64,000 nt of DNA from Galerina marginata (GCA_023014335.1 JAECYW010000005.1:1364001-1428000), one strand, 5' to 3'. Positions 46,935 to 58,916 are shown, counted from the first letter of the stretch. Translations and numbers: made by a program. The notes: generated by a model from the letters alone, not told the origin.

Positions 46935-48717
46935 CTACACTCCCTCCGTGTACGGAGGAGGCTCATCAACAGGGTCTCCATCTCGCCCTTCGGTGTTATT
47001 TGGTTGAGAACTTGAAGAAACTCCGGCACGAGTCGGGTTGTGAGTGAGAGTTATGGGCTGAGATTTGAGTGGGGGTTCGGCTTGCGAGGCAGTTTGTGCT
47101 GCATGAGGTAACGGTTGCGGAAGCATTGGCTGTGGCATAGACTGATGCGATACATGAGAATGCACAGGCACCGAGGTGTCTGTGAAAGAGTGCTGAGAGG
47201 AAGAGTATTCCTGGGATGGCCGGGGAAGCTGCAGAGGAGTACTTGAGTAGCCAACGGGAGGAGGCCGGTATTCCTGCGCTTGCGGAGGAGGAACTGGTGC
47301 TGGTGCTTGGAAATATGGCATGGAAGGTGGGGTCATGGTTGGGTTGGCATAACCTGGATTCATCGCCGCCGAGGGGCTCGTTTGGTAGAACAACGGTATC
47401 GTTTGAGCAGTCGGTGCGGTGGGTGGGGTTTGTACGTCAGCAGCTAGATAAGTTATTAGTTAAGCATTTAAGTACTTGCGTAAAGAGAAAGAATAGTAAA
47501 GACGAACGAGAATTCGACCTCCGTGGTTTCGACATCATTGACTGGACTTTTGAACGACCGCGGAAAAGTATGAGAGCCAGAGCGACAACCCCTACGATGA
47601 TGCCCCCAATCGCTCCATTCGACAAGGGTGAACTGGATGAGTTCGTTGTGCTATTGCTTGCGGACGTCTGGTTCAGTGGTGTATTGCTAGTTCCTTCAAA
47701 CACAAGTGAGTCGATCCAAAGAGTCTGCAGAAAAGAGTAAAAATCAAGAAGTAGAACGACGAAGGAAAATAGGTACCTGCGAGCCCGTGACTTCATTTAA
47801 ATTAAGCAGAAGCGAATGATTTCCTGGGACGAGGTCTTGATGGAAAAACTGTTGGGAAAGACTCCAGGAGGATGCATTGGCGGTTTGCGTCCCGTCAAAG
47901 GGTGCATAAGTGACGGCATTTCCTCCGTCGACCGAAAACGAAGCAGAGAGCTTCCCATCTTGCTGATTCAATAGCCCGTACACAGAGATCGATGCCCCTG
48001 TTCGATAAAATTTCAGACGTAATATGCAACAGTCAGAGGACCAACGACTTACCTACGAAATCAAACTTCATTGTCGATCCCTTTGTACTGCTTCCGGATA
48101 TTGTTCCTTTGTAGGAAGAACCAACAGCAAAATCGCCTGTGGTTTTTGTCCAGTTGGCGGAGTATTGGATGGAATGATCAGCATCGTCGACGATGAGGTT
48201 GCGTCCCGCGAGGCCGGTGTATTTGGCCGGTGTGTACGTGATGTAGTCGATGCTAAACAATCCAGCGGAAGGGAGGACTTCCAGGGTGTGGTAGACGGTA
48301 TTGTCCAAGCCTTGGAGGTTCCAAATGTTGATATTATTCTTCGGAAAAAAAATCAGATATGTAGGAGGGAAAGGGTTCCGCCCACACCTTTCCGGCACCG
48401 TTGGCATTGATTACTCCAGGTCTGACACTTGTGGAATCGATGGTATAATTCAAGGCGACTCCGTTTGTTAATGGTCCATAAATATTGATATCCGATCCTG
48501 TAAGGAGGTCAATACTGCTCGAGGATCAAAATTTGATGAATTCACCATAGAAGTAGAAAGTGAACGATGGGGGGGTGGTAGTGTTTTGTATTTCAGTATG
48601 ACACACGGTGAGTGTGCTGTTGTAAAAGGAGTTCGAATTTGCTTGCGACACCCATTGAGTACCAGAATAGACGATGTCGCGAGGTCGTGCGTCGTCGAGG
48701 ATCACAGCTATGTCCAT
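46935..48717 (-). CDS. Single-pass membrane protein with paired beta-rich extracellular domains (paralogue 2)
   Basis: Exons 48717-48546, 48497-48388, 48338-48053, 47997-47777, 47724-47508 and 47443-46935 give 504 residues. It is a paralogue of the protein at 16472-18135: MDIAVILDDARPRDIVYSG matches its start, NLIVDDADHSIQYSANW matches the second module, and exons 3 and 4 have the same lengths (286 and 221 nt). Many Asn-X-Ser/Thr sites lie before a single transmembrane helix at about residues 300-317 (AIGGIIVGVVALALILF). A basic patch follows, then a long Pro/Gln-rich tail ending DEPPPYTEGV. Such PPPY motifs are WW-domain ligands in general. No signal peptide is visible at the chosen ATG, as in paralogue 1. 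Function unknown; a sensor or wall-associated membrane role is a guess. Confidence 0.82.
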
Positions 48718-49316
48718 CTTGAGAGAGGACGAAGGAAAGGTTGAAATGTTGGAGGCCCGTGTTCGATGTTCTCTAAAGGTGTAAGTGGACTGTGGGCAAG
48801 AAGGTGCTGGAGGCACTGAATGTGATATCTATGGTCGCCACCACGCAAATGACAGGTACATACAACCCGCCACCACGGACCCTGAGTGCTGTTCAGGAAA
48901 CTCGGAAAAGGACTCGGGCTGAGCGGAATGTGATCACAGGTTCCAGGCACATCGTCCGCACTCCCACCGATCCGGAAGGACTACGGATTCCGGAAAGACT
49001 TCCTTGACATGATGAAGGCAGAAAGAAAAAGTGAGAGTAATACTTTAGAACTTAGAAAACATAAAGAGGCTACGAAGAGGAGAAGATGAAGCAACCAAAA
49101 GACAACAATTTGTGCAATTGATTGGCGCGGAAGAAGGACGAGCCTTCTGTGATTGCCACTGGGCTATTTATAGCATTTATCCATTTGGATGAGCATGAGT
49201 CAATTTGAATCAACGTTGGTCAGTCTCTCTCTTTCAGCCATGTCTTTCTTGAGGTGATCTCTTCACCAACTCAGTATCGGTAGTTCACGAAGTCTGCCTA
49301 CTTGAGACCACTGAGA
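48718..49316. promoter_or_regulatory. Divergent promoter region of two membrane protein genes
   Basis: 599 bases between oppositely oriented starts. A good TATA box for the minus strand (TATAAATA) lies at 49165-49172, about 450 bases before the minus-strand ATG, which implies a long leader or an unrecognised first exon of paralogue 2. A minus frame at 48950-48708 has no known domain. Confidence 0.5.
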
Positions 49317-50869
49317 ATGGATTCAAATAAGCACCATGCGTCACAACTTTCCCCTCATGACCCCGGAGGCCCGAGTTCCATCGAGATGGTCAACCTCAAC
49401 GCGCCGGAGCTAGCTGAAGCAGACAATTCGCCTGAGCCGAGTTCAAGTGCCTGGCACCCCAGAATAACACCATACCGCCTCGTTAACCTGTTGGTACCCA
49501 TATGCATTGGAACTGCTAAAGCAGCTGCCAGCCAGCGAGGTAGCTCGACTGTGCCAACTACACTGGAGTGGGTCTCGGGGGTTGTCGTATTTTTGGTGTA
49601 AGAGTACTACGACCTTTTCCCTTTCGACGCGGCTCTCATAACCGTCAAATTTCAGGCTTTTTCATGCTGGCTCATATGAGTCGAAAGTACATATCCCACT
49701 CTTTATTGCTTGGGCTTTCAAAAAGGACTGTATGGGCCTTGTCTGGGAGTTATTTCGATTTCTCTCCATACCGCCCCCAAAATATGATTCTGAGGAATAT
49801 ATTGGGCCAAATACTGGACATATCGTCACCTCGTATCGATTGCTTGTCTCTTCGACCGTCATATTTTTTGGCTTTATCAAAGCAACGCTCACATATTCTG
49901 GTTCTTCCACTGGGGCTACTTGGGTTGAATGGACACTCGGAGTCGTCATCACTTCAGTGTGGGTTATGGCCTTCATATTTGGAGGTACATTTGTTCTAAT
50001 CAATTTGATATAGGCTCTATTTTATAGGATTGTACGAAAACAACTCATCAGGCTTATGGCCGACCTTCTTCGGGAAAAATCGCGCTGACGCTGTCCGGTC
50101 AGGTGCGAATTTCAGGCTTAAATCCAGCTTCACTAGCTCATAGACCATTCCAGGACTCAAGGGAACCTCGAAAGCCTTGATTATCGGGACATCTTTAGTC
50201 TTAATGGCGTTGATGATATTCATTAAAAGACCAAAAGACGCTCTGACAGAGGCAGACCTTCCAGTCCTGCTCGGGGGTTACAACCATGCAATCAACTTTA
50301 TAGTCGAAGGAATATTTGTATGCTTTTTCTTACTCGGTCTAGTTATCCTATTCGCGGGATTGCGCTCAGTCGTAGAAGACCTTGGGGATAGGATACCCCA
50401 GTCAATCCGTTCTCGCTCGGAGCACGCCTTCCAGACTGTGTCAAATATTCCTCTCAGACGTAAGCGTTGCCCCGTTCCGTCTCCCACACAAAATACTTAC
50501 CTCAATGCAGTCGTACGACCACTCTTAGGATTCGCTCACACCATGCGCCACACCATTACCCTCATTGGATCCATCGCTTTCTTTGCAATCTGGGCGTCAG
50601 TCGTCGTTGGGGTCATGTATCGCGTCAGCATCAACGATATCAAAGTGCCTAGCCGATGGAACCCCTTCATGTATTTTTCGATGTGCTTCCTGGGACTCGT
50701 ACTCTTGGTGCCGTGGGTCTTTGGGTTCTGGTGGGCAATAAGAGGCGTTGGCGTTGCATTGAGACACTCTCTACCTGTCCTCGCGATACAGCTAGTGTTG
50801 ACGAGCCTGATGCAATTCAATTATGCTTTCGGCGAACTTCGCGACTCTCTGCAGATCCCCCCAGTATGA
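49317..50869 (+). CDS. Polytopic membrane protein, unknown function
   Basis: Exons 49317-49597, 49656-49984, 50028-50102, 50154-50459 and 50511-50869 give 449 residues. After a polar N-terminus of about 50 residues come hydrophobic segments around LVNLLVPICIGTAKAAA, VVVFLV, LLVSSTVIFFGFIKATL, TLGVVITSVWVMAFIFG, ALIIGTSLVLMALMIFI, FIVEGIFVCFFLLGLVILF, ITLIGSIAFFAIWASVVVGVMY, MYFSMCFLGLVLLVPWVFGFWW and VLAIQLVLTSLMQFNYAF. That gives about eight or nine predicted helices. I do not recognise the family. The fourth intron (51 nt, donor GTAAGC) contains no stop and is a multiple of three, so its retention would add 17 residues. The donor GTAAGA at 49598 was preferred over GTGTAA two bases earlier because only it keeps the frame. 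Confidence 0.72.
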
Positions 50870-51419
50870 TTCTCTCACGACCAGATTTTCGACGGGACGA
50901 CCAAGGGCCTCCTTTGCGGGATAAGAAGTACAAACGCCGTAATGGGAATCAAACCACAAATCTTCGATAGCCGGGTACAAAATCATCGAACCCATCTGCC
51001 GCAACGAAATATCGCTACGAAATATCGCTACGAAACACCCATGGCTCCTACGAAGGTTTCCCTGGGAAGAATTAAGTTGTGTCTCATCCGACTCGTCAAT
51101 AAGTGTAACAAGTCTGTTGAAGGTGTGTCCTACGTTGCTATCAAAGTGTCATATTGATTGTCCAACAGAAATGTCAATACCTCAACGCTCATCACGCGCA
51201 AATATAAATTTATAACCTTGCGCTTCGGCCCGACGGGGATCACTGCTACTCACTACGATGGTGGAATGGGACATCTCTCGTGGAACTGGCTGAAAGATTA
51301 TGAAAGGAGGTAGCAGAGGGTGACTAAAGTCTAACGCTATCTGAGCCGATGGTGTATGCTTCAAAAGACAAGTATTTTGACCTGAGGGAATGTGACATGT
51401 GAACGCCGACTGATTGTGG
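50870..51419. other. Convergent intergenic region
   Basis: Holds the 3' ends of the membrane protein (+) and F-box (-) genes. A 13-base unit ACGAAATATCGCT is repeated in tandem at about 51003-51030. Nothing else recognised. Confidence 0.5.
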
Positions 51420-52834
51420 CTAGAGGAAAGGTCGGATCGGGTTAATCTTCAGCTGAAATTGAATGTGAGACGCTCTGATCTTCGGGAGTAAGGGTTCCAT
51501 GTAGGAAAGTAGTCGTTTATTTTCCTGTTCTTCGTCAAGATGCTGTGGCTCGGAAGTGGGGGAGTATACCAGGCGCAAATCCAGCTTGAGTTCCTTCAAG
51601 GCCACGAATTTGCCGCTTGTTATGACTTCGTCAAATGCTGCCCAACTGTCTGCTGTCTGGAAGGCTATGCGTTGTTCTTGGTTATATTTGACACCGACCC
51701 AGGTGATCTTTATTTCAAGGCTTTCTAGTGTAATGATACCTTCAAATTTGAAGAATTCACATAAACGGGCGGGAGACCAGGTGGAGCGGCTCAAATAGGT
51801 TTTGTACGACAAAGTCAAAGAAAGTAAGGCCCGTAAGTGCGACAGATTCACCGAATTGTTTGGGAGACTAGTATCTTGGTACAAAATTCAGCGTAAGGTG
51901 GAGAGTATGCCGCCATACAGACCCTGAGGTACTTACTGAAATCCCACAAAACGATAATCAAATGTTGCAATGTTTGAAGTGTCTGATGCAACACTCGCCT
52001 CAGTACTGCAACATCTTCACTTCCCAGCAAGGTCATTCGCAGTGTTCTGAGTCGAGAAAATAAAGTAGTAAAGGAAGTCGGTGTCAACGATGCGGATATC
52101 GCGTCCACAAAAGTCGATGTGTGAAGTATATCGAGGTATTCCAACTGGAACGGGAACTCTTTCGGGCTACAACTTTCTGCTTTCAGATTCTGGGGAGCTT
52201 CATCTGACCGCATTAATAAATGTAATAACCTGTTGGATGGGTATCCAAGAAAGTTTGGGATAAGCTGTAACCGCAGCTTCTTTAAATTTGCGCAGTGGGC
52301 CAGAAGATCGAGAGGAACGTTCGATATAGCCGCAAGATGAATAGATTCAAGAGACGGGGATCCGAAGAGTGCGCGCAAAGTGGAAATGACAGAGGAGTTG
52401 AGGGCACCGAAATCGAAGAAGTTGTCTGTGTTAATCAAACAAAATTCTCGTATCCTAGTAAGTTTTGGGAGAATCAAGGGCAAATTTGTATCTTCCATTA
52501 TCCAGCGGTAGTGTGATCGGTCCGAGGAATTGTCAACTTGCTTGGAGCATATCTTGAGATGGAACGAGAATATCTGTGTCGCAATTTGAGGATTTCTGTC
52601 AATTATCTGGACTAAATCATGCAATCTGTTTGACGCCTTCGCCCCATCCACTTCAGTGGCAGCCTTCTGCCTGATCGCCACGGAGGCGAAGAGGTGATGT
52701 AGAACTCGAGCGTGGAATTCATGGGACACAAGGGCGCATGAAAGTAGACTTTCTCGACCATCCGTAAGTGAGGAGAGAACGTCGATTATTTCGTTAGTTA
52801 TTTCAATGGGAAGACGAGGACATCGAATCTCCAT
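51420..52834 (-). CDS. F-box protein
   Basis: Exons 52834-51937 and 51874-51420 give 450 residues. The N-terminal CPRLPIEITNEIIDVLSSL ... LLSCALVSHEFHARVLHHLF is a typical fungal F-box (about residues 4-50). It would dock the protein to Skp1 in an SCF ubiquitin ligase. The rest consists of leucine-patterned stretches (LPKLTRIREFCLI, LFGSPSLESIHLAAISN, CANLKKLRLQLI, FQLEYLDILHTS, LRTLRMTLLG, LVALKELKLDL-like), which suggest irregular leucine-rich repeats for substrate recognition. Many such proteins are encoded in agaricomycete genomes and substrates are rarely known. One intron of 62 nt (donor GTAAGT) joins the two frames cleanly. Confidence 0.87.
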
Positions 52835-53790
52835 CGTAGACTTAGTTGGAGTTGAGTTGGAGAGAGGATGCTGTGAAGAAAATGTGATGGCAAATAATTA
52901 CATACACAACCGCCACAGCCGCGAACCATCACAACTTTGTCCATCTCGCTCATCTGGCCCGCCGAAAACGCTTATTTATGACGAAATTGGTATTTGTAGA
53001 CAACTCCTTTCGCCTGACAGTCTACATATCACTAATACTAAATTGCAGGTGGATAATAAAGACTTCCGTTAGTGTTCATTCACCAGCTGGAGTCCTTTTC
53101 ATCACGGACAGCCACTGCCTTGAACCATCACAATCAGAATGGAATTGTATAGCCTCGTGTCCGTTGATATTGTGCTGTTCTGTGTGGTCGTTTTTGTTGA
53201 ATCTCGCGTTCAAGGTTAGAGGCACCAGTGATTCGTCTCTTTCGTCATACTCGACAGCCAATGTCATAGGTCAGATGCCGCCGAAGCTGTATCGGCCAAT
53301 ACTGACAATCACTGCCATAGCCTACACGTGTGGCCTGTACACAGTCTGAAGACCACAGTATGACGACAGCTTCAAGGTGAACGCATCCCAAGTCTTCCAG
53401 TTCCGCTCCTCTTTTTTCGGACCTGGCTGTATTCCGTTCAATTCAGTAATCAGCCACGGTCTGGCTCCGGTCGCAGGTCGCTGGTTTTAGTAGCTTCTCC
53501 TACCTCTTCTAGGATTTTCCCTAATATTCAGTCCTCCAATTCTAACGTGTTTGTAGGACTCGCTCAGGCCGCAGTTATGACACAAGGCCTCAATGAGGCG
53601 CGGGCATCGCCCCTTCATTGATCGACTGGAACTCTCTGCCATGTTTTTCATCCCTATAAGGACTTCCATTATAACTTCGCAGCAACATCTGTTCCCCCCA
53701 GGTCATCTCCTATTGGGATCAACCAGAGATCACTTTTCTCCGTCATAAACTAAATCGGTATGTTCCTCTACATTCCACCTCATCCGATAT
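52835..53790. other. Intergenic region upstream of the F-box gene
   Basis: Promoter side of the F-box gene on the left. A 123-codon plus frame (52978-53349) is overlapped by frames on the other strand and has no known domain. From about 53690 the sequence may already belong to the pseudogene. Confidence 0.4.
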
Positions 53791-55972
53791 GTTCCTACCA
53801 TGCTTACTGGATTTTTAGATCGTTGGCATCATGGGATTCTGGTTCAGTCGGGCGCCTGGATATGTCGAGGAAAAGGAGGCAGTTCATGGCTACGAAGATA
53901 TCAGAAATCCTCACATGAGCGCGATCTCCAGTCTTCCATCGGCCATCATCGCGAGGCGACTGCAGCTCGAAGGTTTAATCCTAAAAAATACGCTGTGACC
54001 GTAATAAACCTCGCGACAATTATTTGGCAGCATTACGAACACACTGGGAAGCCCCAGGAAAAAAGTTAGATGAGGTGATTTCACTATTGGTGGAAGCACT
54101 GAAAATTTGGCATAACGAAGAACCTCTGCCAGATAAAATCCTACTTTGCTCGTTAACCTCGGGAAAGCTCACCATGCTTTATTCGAAAAAATGACATCGG
54201 AGCGGCCTTTGGGCAGTTCATCCACTACTACGAAATTGCTCGCGAGTTCAAAGTGTTATATCCAGAGAAATATGCCGATGCCACTTTGATGTTCGGTACC
54301 ATGCTTTGGACACGCTGCGAAAGGGCAGTCTAAGCCGCTGTTGACCTTTACGAACCTGAATACCTCCATCACGGCCTGGCATTGTACAGTCTATCCCAGA
54401 CATTAATGCAACGATACACTTCCAGGCGTCAAGCTTTCGATCTCAAAGACGCAAAGAAAACCGCCAGTTCGGCGAGGAAACTTGTGGCCGCCGACCTTCC
54501 TCCGAAATTGGATGCAATCCTCAAATTTGTCGAACCCGAGATTGCAGGTGGGGTGAATAGGACTGCGTCCAGCGGTCAGGCTTTATACACCCAGGTCAAT
54601 GGATCCGCTGCTCGACTGAATGTTCTAGATGGAAAGTCGAAGAAGTCCAAAAGTAATCTTGGTCCTCAAGCCCAAGATGTGCTAACGAATCCTCATTCCG
54701 ATCCCACCATCTTGGCCCAGACCTCGTATTCCAATACCGCTGCGATACCGATTACCATAACATCGGGGCAGTTCCAGACGAAGTTCCTCTCATTAGCGTT
54801 ACCGCACCCTCCCGGACCACTGTGACTTCAGAGGGCGGGGTCACCAAACGATGGGCACGCCTGCAAATATGAGGCAGGGTTCTACCACATCACACAGTGA
54901 TCTCTACCCACTAAGTCAAAATGCTTCCAAGCAGAAATCCAAAGATGATCTTCGGACTTCGGCTCAGGCATCCAACCACTCACAACTGGACAATAATGAT
55001 CGAAAGCGGAGCATGACTAGAGCAAAATTCGAGGACAACCTTCCACAACCCCTACCCAAATCTGTCCAGTGACGCCGACAGCCCATCCCAAGGGATGATA
55101 TCTGCAGGGGTTCATGCCGTTGATCGCTCTGCGTCTTCTGCTCTAGCCAAGGAGACGAACGGTCGAAACCCGATTTCTGCGAAAGAGAGCACAGCGAGGC
55201 TCTACAATCTGAACGCAAACGGATCCGGCATTGGTCATCAGGCATTCGAAGAGTCGTCACAGCAAAGATCCAAGGATACCCTCCGATACCTCACAGTCTC
55301 TTGCCAACGAGTCTTCATGCCTCGCTTCTGCGTCATGCATCAGGCTCAATCACAGATTCTCTTCCGTTTGAATCATCAGCGTCAGCCAATTCGCAGGACG
55401 AGATGGGCAGCCCACTGCAGAGCATGGCCGCTTCTGCCCATTACAATGGCGCCTCCAACAGGTCAAACGGTACCCGTCTTTTCGGCCACAACTCGTCAGG
55501 CATGGAAGCGAATGGTTCAAGCGCCATCCATTTATCGTTCTCCCTCAAAGATATCAAAGTCTGGATCTTACGAGCCGCCCAACCATGCCATAGCTCTTGG
55601 ATATACTGTTGACGACTATTTCGCTGCGTTTTCAGACCCTGCTGACAGGATGGACCGGAAAAGCAGTTGACCCCCAGAAAGTCGTCGCCGCCGGCCTAGG
55701 TTCTGCAAGCAGTCATGGAGCTAATCAGCGGCATCATTCCAGGACAACCTTCGCCCTACCGCCCAGGTCATCAGGTAGATACCCCGACAAGGATGATTCC
55801 TTCATCGCCCCTTAATGCCTGGGTTGAGATCGATACTCGCATTACGAACGGAACGCATAAACTGAATGACTTCGAACCAGCCACTTCTAATCTCGAGTCT
55901 AATAAAAGATTGTTTCCGTCACTTTACGAACCAAGCAGTTCCGCTTACGGGACTTGCTATCAAGGTCGCTAA
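53791..55972 (+). pseudogene. Degraded gene for a helical/Ser-rich protein of unknown function
   Basis: Protein-like sequence continues across the whole stretch but jumps between the three plus frames. Ordered pieces are FWFSRAPGYVEEKEAVHGYEDI, SAIIARRLQLEGLIL, VINLATIIWQHYEHTGKPQEK, LVNLGKAHHALFEK, DIGAAFGQFIHYYEIAREF, KYADATLMFGTMLWTRCERAV and EYLHHGLALYSLSQTLMQRY. They are followed by a long Ser/Asn-rich C-terminal part ending near GYTVDDYFAAFSDPAD. Disabling changes include a frameshift in the adenine run at about 54186 and a TAA stop at about 54331. Further frame shifts lie near 54770 and 55060 and between 55290 and 55620. The N-terminal half looks all-helical, perhaps TPR-like. I do not recognise the parent gene. 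Confidence 0.75.
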
Positions 55973-56105
55973 AGATCGTCAGCGCTCAAACTGCACTTAG
56001 ATAGTACACTTCTTAATTCACACTTCATAAATGCTTCCACAAGAACATCTATAGGGTCAACAGATATAAAAGTACAAGCTCCCCGTAAGGTCTATCATGT
56101 CGCCA

Positions 56106-56987
56106 CTACCGAGCTGTGGTCTGCTGCCCAGTCGCTTTATGGGAAGCTCTATCGGTTAATGAGGCGTCGGCTGCGTGGGGAGCAGGGACCTCGAGCTTTG
56201 AGTTTACTTCGCGTTTCGTAGATCTCATATCGCCCTTGAACCCAATATAATATATCCTTGAACCTTCTCCTCCAACGGAGTCATTCTGTTGAAGCTGTGT
56301 CAGGGGAGCGAGAACCTGGGGTGAGATACAGGACGCTTACAAAGAAAAGAGATAACGAGTGAACGCTGACGAACGAGGCTACTCGGAGGGGGTACTCGAC
56401 GATTCCAGTCTCCCCTTCCAGAAGGCTGATATCCAGTTGTGGTTTGGTCGTCTCTGCCTCAGAAAAGTCGACGATAGTAGAATGGTTGGCGTATATTCGT
56501 AGATGACGCGGCGTCACTTCTCCCCTGCCTTAGCAAATTTGGGTCAGAGTTTCTTCCAGCATCAATTGATTGAAGTGCCCACCCAGTTTCAAAAGTATGG
56601 ATTTGATTCGTACATTCTGCGTGAATGGCACATGAATGATGAGCTGTAACGCAAGCGTCGAAATGTTTAACAGAAGTGGAAGACACAAGTTTGCTGAGAG
56701 CTGACCTGGTCGTCTACGTTAGAATCGAGGAATTTCGTGTTATCTTCTCTCTCGTCCCAAGGTTTGATGATCTCTTTCGCATCTTCAGGGACTGTTAAGT
56801 TGAGGCCATATACGCTTGACTCGATTGCAATACGAGATGAGATTCTGATTCTACGGCTGGACAGAAGTCTGGAGGCTCACTTGTCTCTATCTATGACACG
56901 GAACAAGTTAGATATGTCGGTTCCACCCAAGTCGGCGGCCAGAGAATTATGGGCAGAATCTGAGTTATTAGAGGCCATGGCTGGCAT
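56106..56987 (-). CDS. PITH-domain protein
   Basis: Exons 56987-56881, 56814-56706, 56643-56583, 56528-56341 and 56285-56106 give 214 residues. The PITH (DUF1000) domain is shown by VIDRDNVYGLNL, IIKPWDEREDNTKFLDSNVDDQ, LIIHVPFTQNVRIKSILLKLG, TPRHLRIYANHSTIVDFSEAE, PLRVASFVSVHSLSLFF and GSRIYYIGFKGDMR, in family order. PITH domains form the C-terminal part of thioredoxin-like 1 and also occur alone, as here; stand-alone fungal members are thought to bind the proteasome. There is no thioredoxin domain. The start MPAMASNNSD was chosen as the first in-frame ATG; a second ATG lies three codons downstream. It is transcribed divergently from the uS5m gene, with only 114 bases between the two start codons. 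Confidence 0.9.
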
Positions 56988-57101
56988 TAGTAGACGGTGG
57001 AAGGAGGCAAAAGGTCAATTTCCTTTTTAGCTGGCTTTTCCCTCGGCTGTTTTGGGCTGTATCCGGCTCGTCACAAATTTCTGTACGACCAAAACACCTC
57101 C
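56988..57101. promoter_or_regulatory. Compact bidirectional promoter between PITH protein and uS5m
   Basis: Only 114 bases separate the two start codons. No TATA box is seen, which is usual for compact divergent housekeeping promoters in fungi. Leaders must be very short or overlap. Confidence 0.65.
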
Positions 57102-58916
57102 ATGAACAGGCTGCTGTTCCTGCGCCCAGTTTCGCGCGCAATTCGCGTACAGGGATCCTCAACATGTAGTCGGAACCTCAGCAGAGCTTTCGCCACCACA
57201 CCATGTCAAAATTTCGGGGCAACAGGCTCAGTCAACAAGAAAAAGAACAAGGATATGTCAAGCATAGACGCAGAGCTTTTTGGAGGAGAGGTCGAGAGAA
57301 CTACGCAACTAGAACCTGAAGGTATGTTCTTTATCTTCTCATATTCATTGTTAGTCTCATTTTCTTAGCTCCAGCCAAATCCACAAGAAAGGCACCAATC
57401 ATACCGAAGGAAGGTATGCAACCAGATTCTAGCTCCACTGTTTTCAATGCCAAAACTGTTATTTAGATGGACCTGCCATTGAAAAGGAACCCGAACGACA
57501 ATATCATTTGTTGAGCTTGGAGCCAGGTGCGCCTCACCAAAACCGTACATCTATTGCCTCGCTCAATTCTCGTGCAGAAGAACCATCTTCGCCAGACCCA
57601 CTACCACCTCTACCTCCCCAGAAATTAGACCTAGACCAATTTTATTCATCATGGTTTTCTGCAGAAACACGTTTTTTTTTAGCCGAGCAGCGTTGGTTCC
57701 TTTCTCTGCTTGAATGACCTGTGCGCTGACGAGCAGTCGTCAGGTATTGACCGATATGCTTTTGTGTCTGGGATCCTTCAAACGCCTCCGGGTCTTGAGG
57801 CCCTAAGCAAGCTCGATGATACAGCAGAGGACGAGTTCGATAAACGTTGGATAGCATTTGAGATGGAGGAGGGTGAAGAAGACAAGGCTCTCATCCCAGT
57901 TCTCGAATTTTTCCTCAAGAATGGTCTCCAACTCCTGGCGCCAACACCCGATACCCCTCATCCAGAACAGTGTATTCTTGAAATCGATCCTACTGTAGCC
58001 AGAAAGGCTCTGGACTCCCAAGGCAAAGGTCGATGGCAACTTATGGCCAGCGAAGTCACGAGTGAGTTCACTTACATCCAGGGTTTGTTTGCCTTACTCA
58101 CCCTACCATGTAGCTACAACATCAAAGCCTATCCCTTATCCCAACTTAATGACCCCCGACACTCTCCTCGATCCACGCGACGTCCTGGAGCTTCCCCCCA
58201 CCCCAGAAAATCCCTTCCACAACCGCGTTATCGTCCGCAACCACCGTTCTGTGTTCCATCAATATCCAGAAGGAGAAGACCTACTGGAGGACGAACCACC
58301 CTTGCCTGATGCACAACAAGAAGGCGACTCGATGAGCAATGCTCTTCCTGTACCACTAAAATACTACCAAAACTTATACCACTCCATCCTCATGCGTCGA
58401 GCTGTCGTACAGCAGACCGGCAAGGGCAAAATCCGTCGTGTCGCGTTCATGGTTCTCGTCGGAGATGGAAACGGTCTAGTGGGTTACGGCGAGGGCAAGC
58501 ATTCCAACGGCGCAGTTGCCTTGAAAGCTGCGCGTCTGGCAGCAGTGAAGAACATGGACTGGGTCGAGCGGTTCGAGAAGCGCACGATTTGGACGGAAAT
58601 GTCGAGCAAGCTGGGTGCGACGCAGCTCATCCTTCGTCCGCGTCCTGTTGGCTTTGGCCTGCGGTGCAACCCGTTCCTACATCAGATCTTGCGAGCTGCG
58701 GGTCTGAAGGACATCAGTGCCAAGGTCTGGGGTAGCCGCAACAAGCTGAATGTGATTAAGGCTGCGTTCAGGATGCTTCACGCCGGACATGCACCAACGG
58801 GCATGGGAGATGGACTTGGGGGCAAAGGCAAGAAGTTGAGTAAAGGTGCCGGTGTCAGAGGGAAGAGTGAACTGGAACGAGCCAGAGGAAGGAAGTTAAT
58901 CAATCTCCGGAATTAG
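57102..58916 (+). CDS. Mitochondrial small ribosomal subunit protein uS5m
   Basis: Exons 57102-57321, 57369-57413, 57467-57691, 57744-58061 and 58114-58916 give 536 residues. The Arg/Ser-rich N-terminus MNRLLFLRPVSRAIRVQ is a mitochondrial targeting sequence. The S5 N-terminal RNA-binding domain starts at about residue 355 (MRRAVVQQTGKGKIRRVAFMVLVGDGNGLVGYGEGKH). The C-terminal S5 domain follows (LRPRPVGFGLRCNPFLHQILRAAGLKDISAKVWGSRNKLNVIKAAFRML). uS5m sits at the mRNA entrance of the mitoribosome small subunit. The region before the S5 core is about 350 residues, with Pro-rich and acidic segments; fungal uS5m proteins have extensions, and this one is long. The third junction (57692-57743) is the only one that restores the frame. 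Confidence 0.92.
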
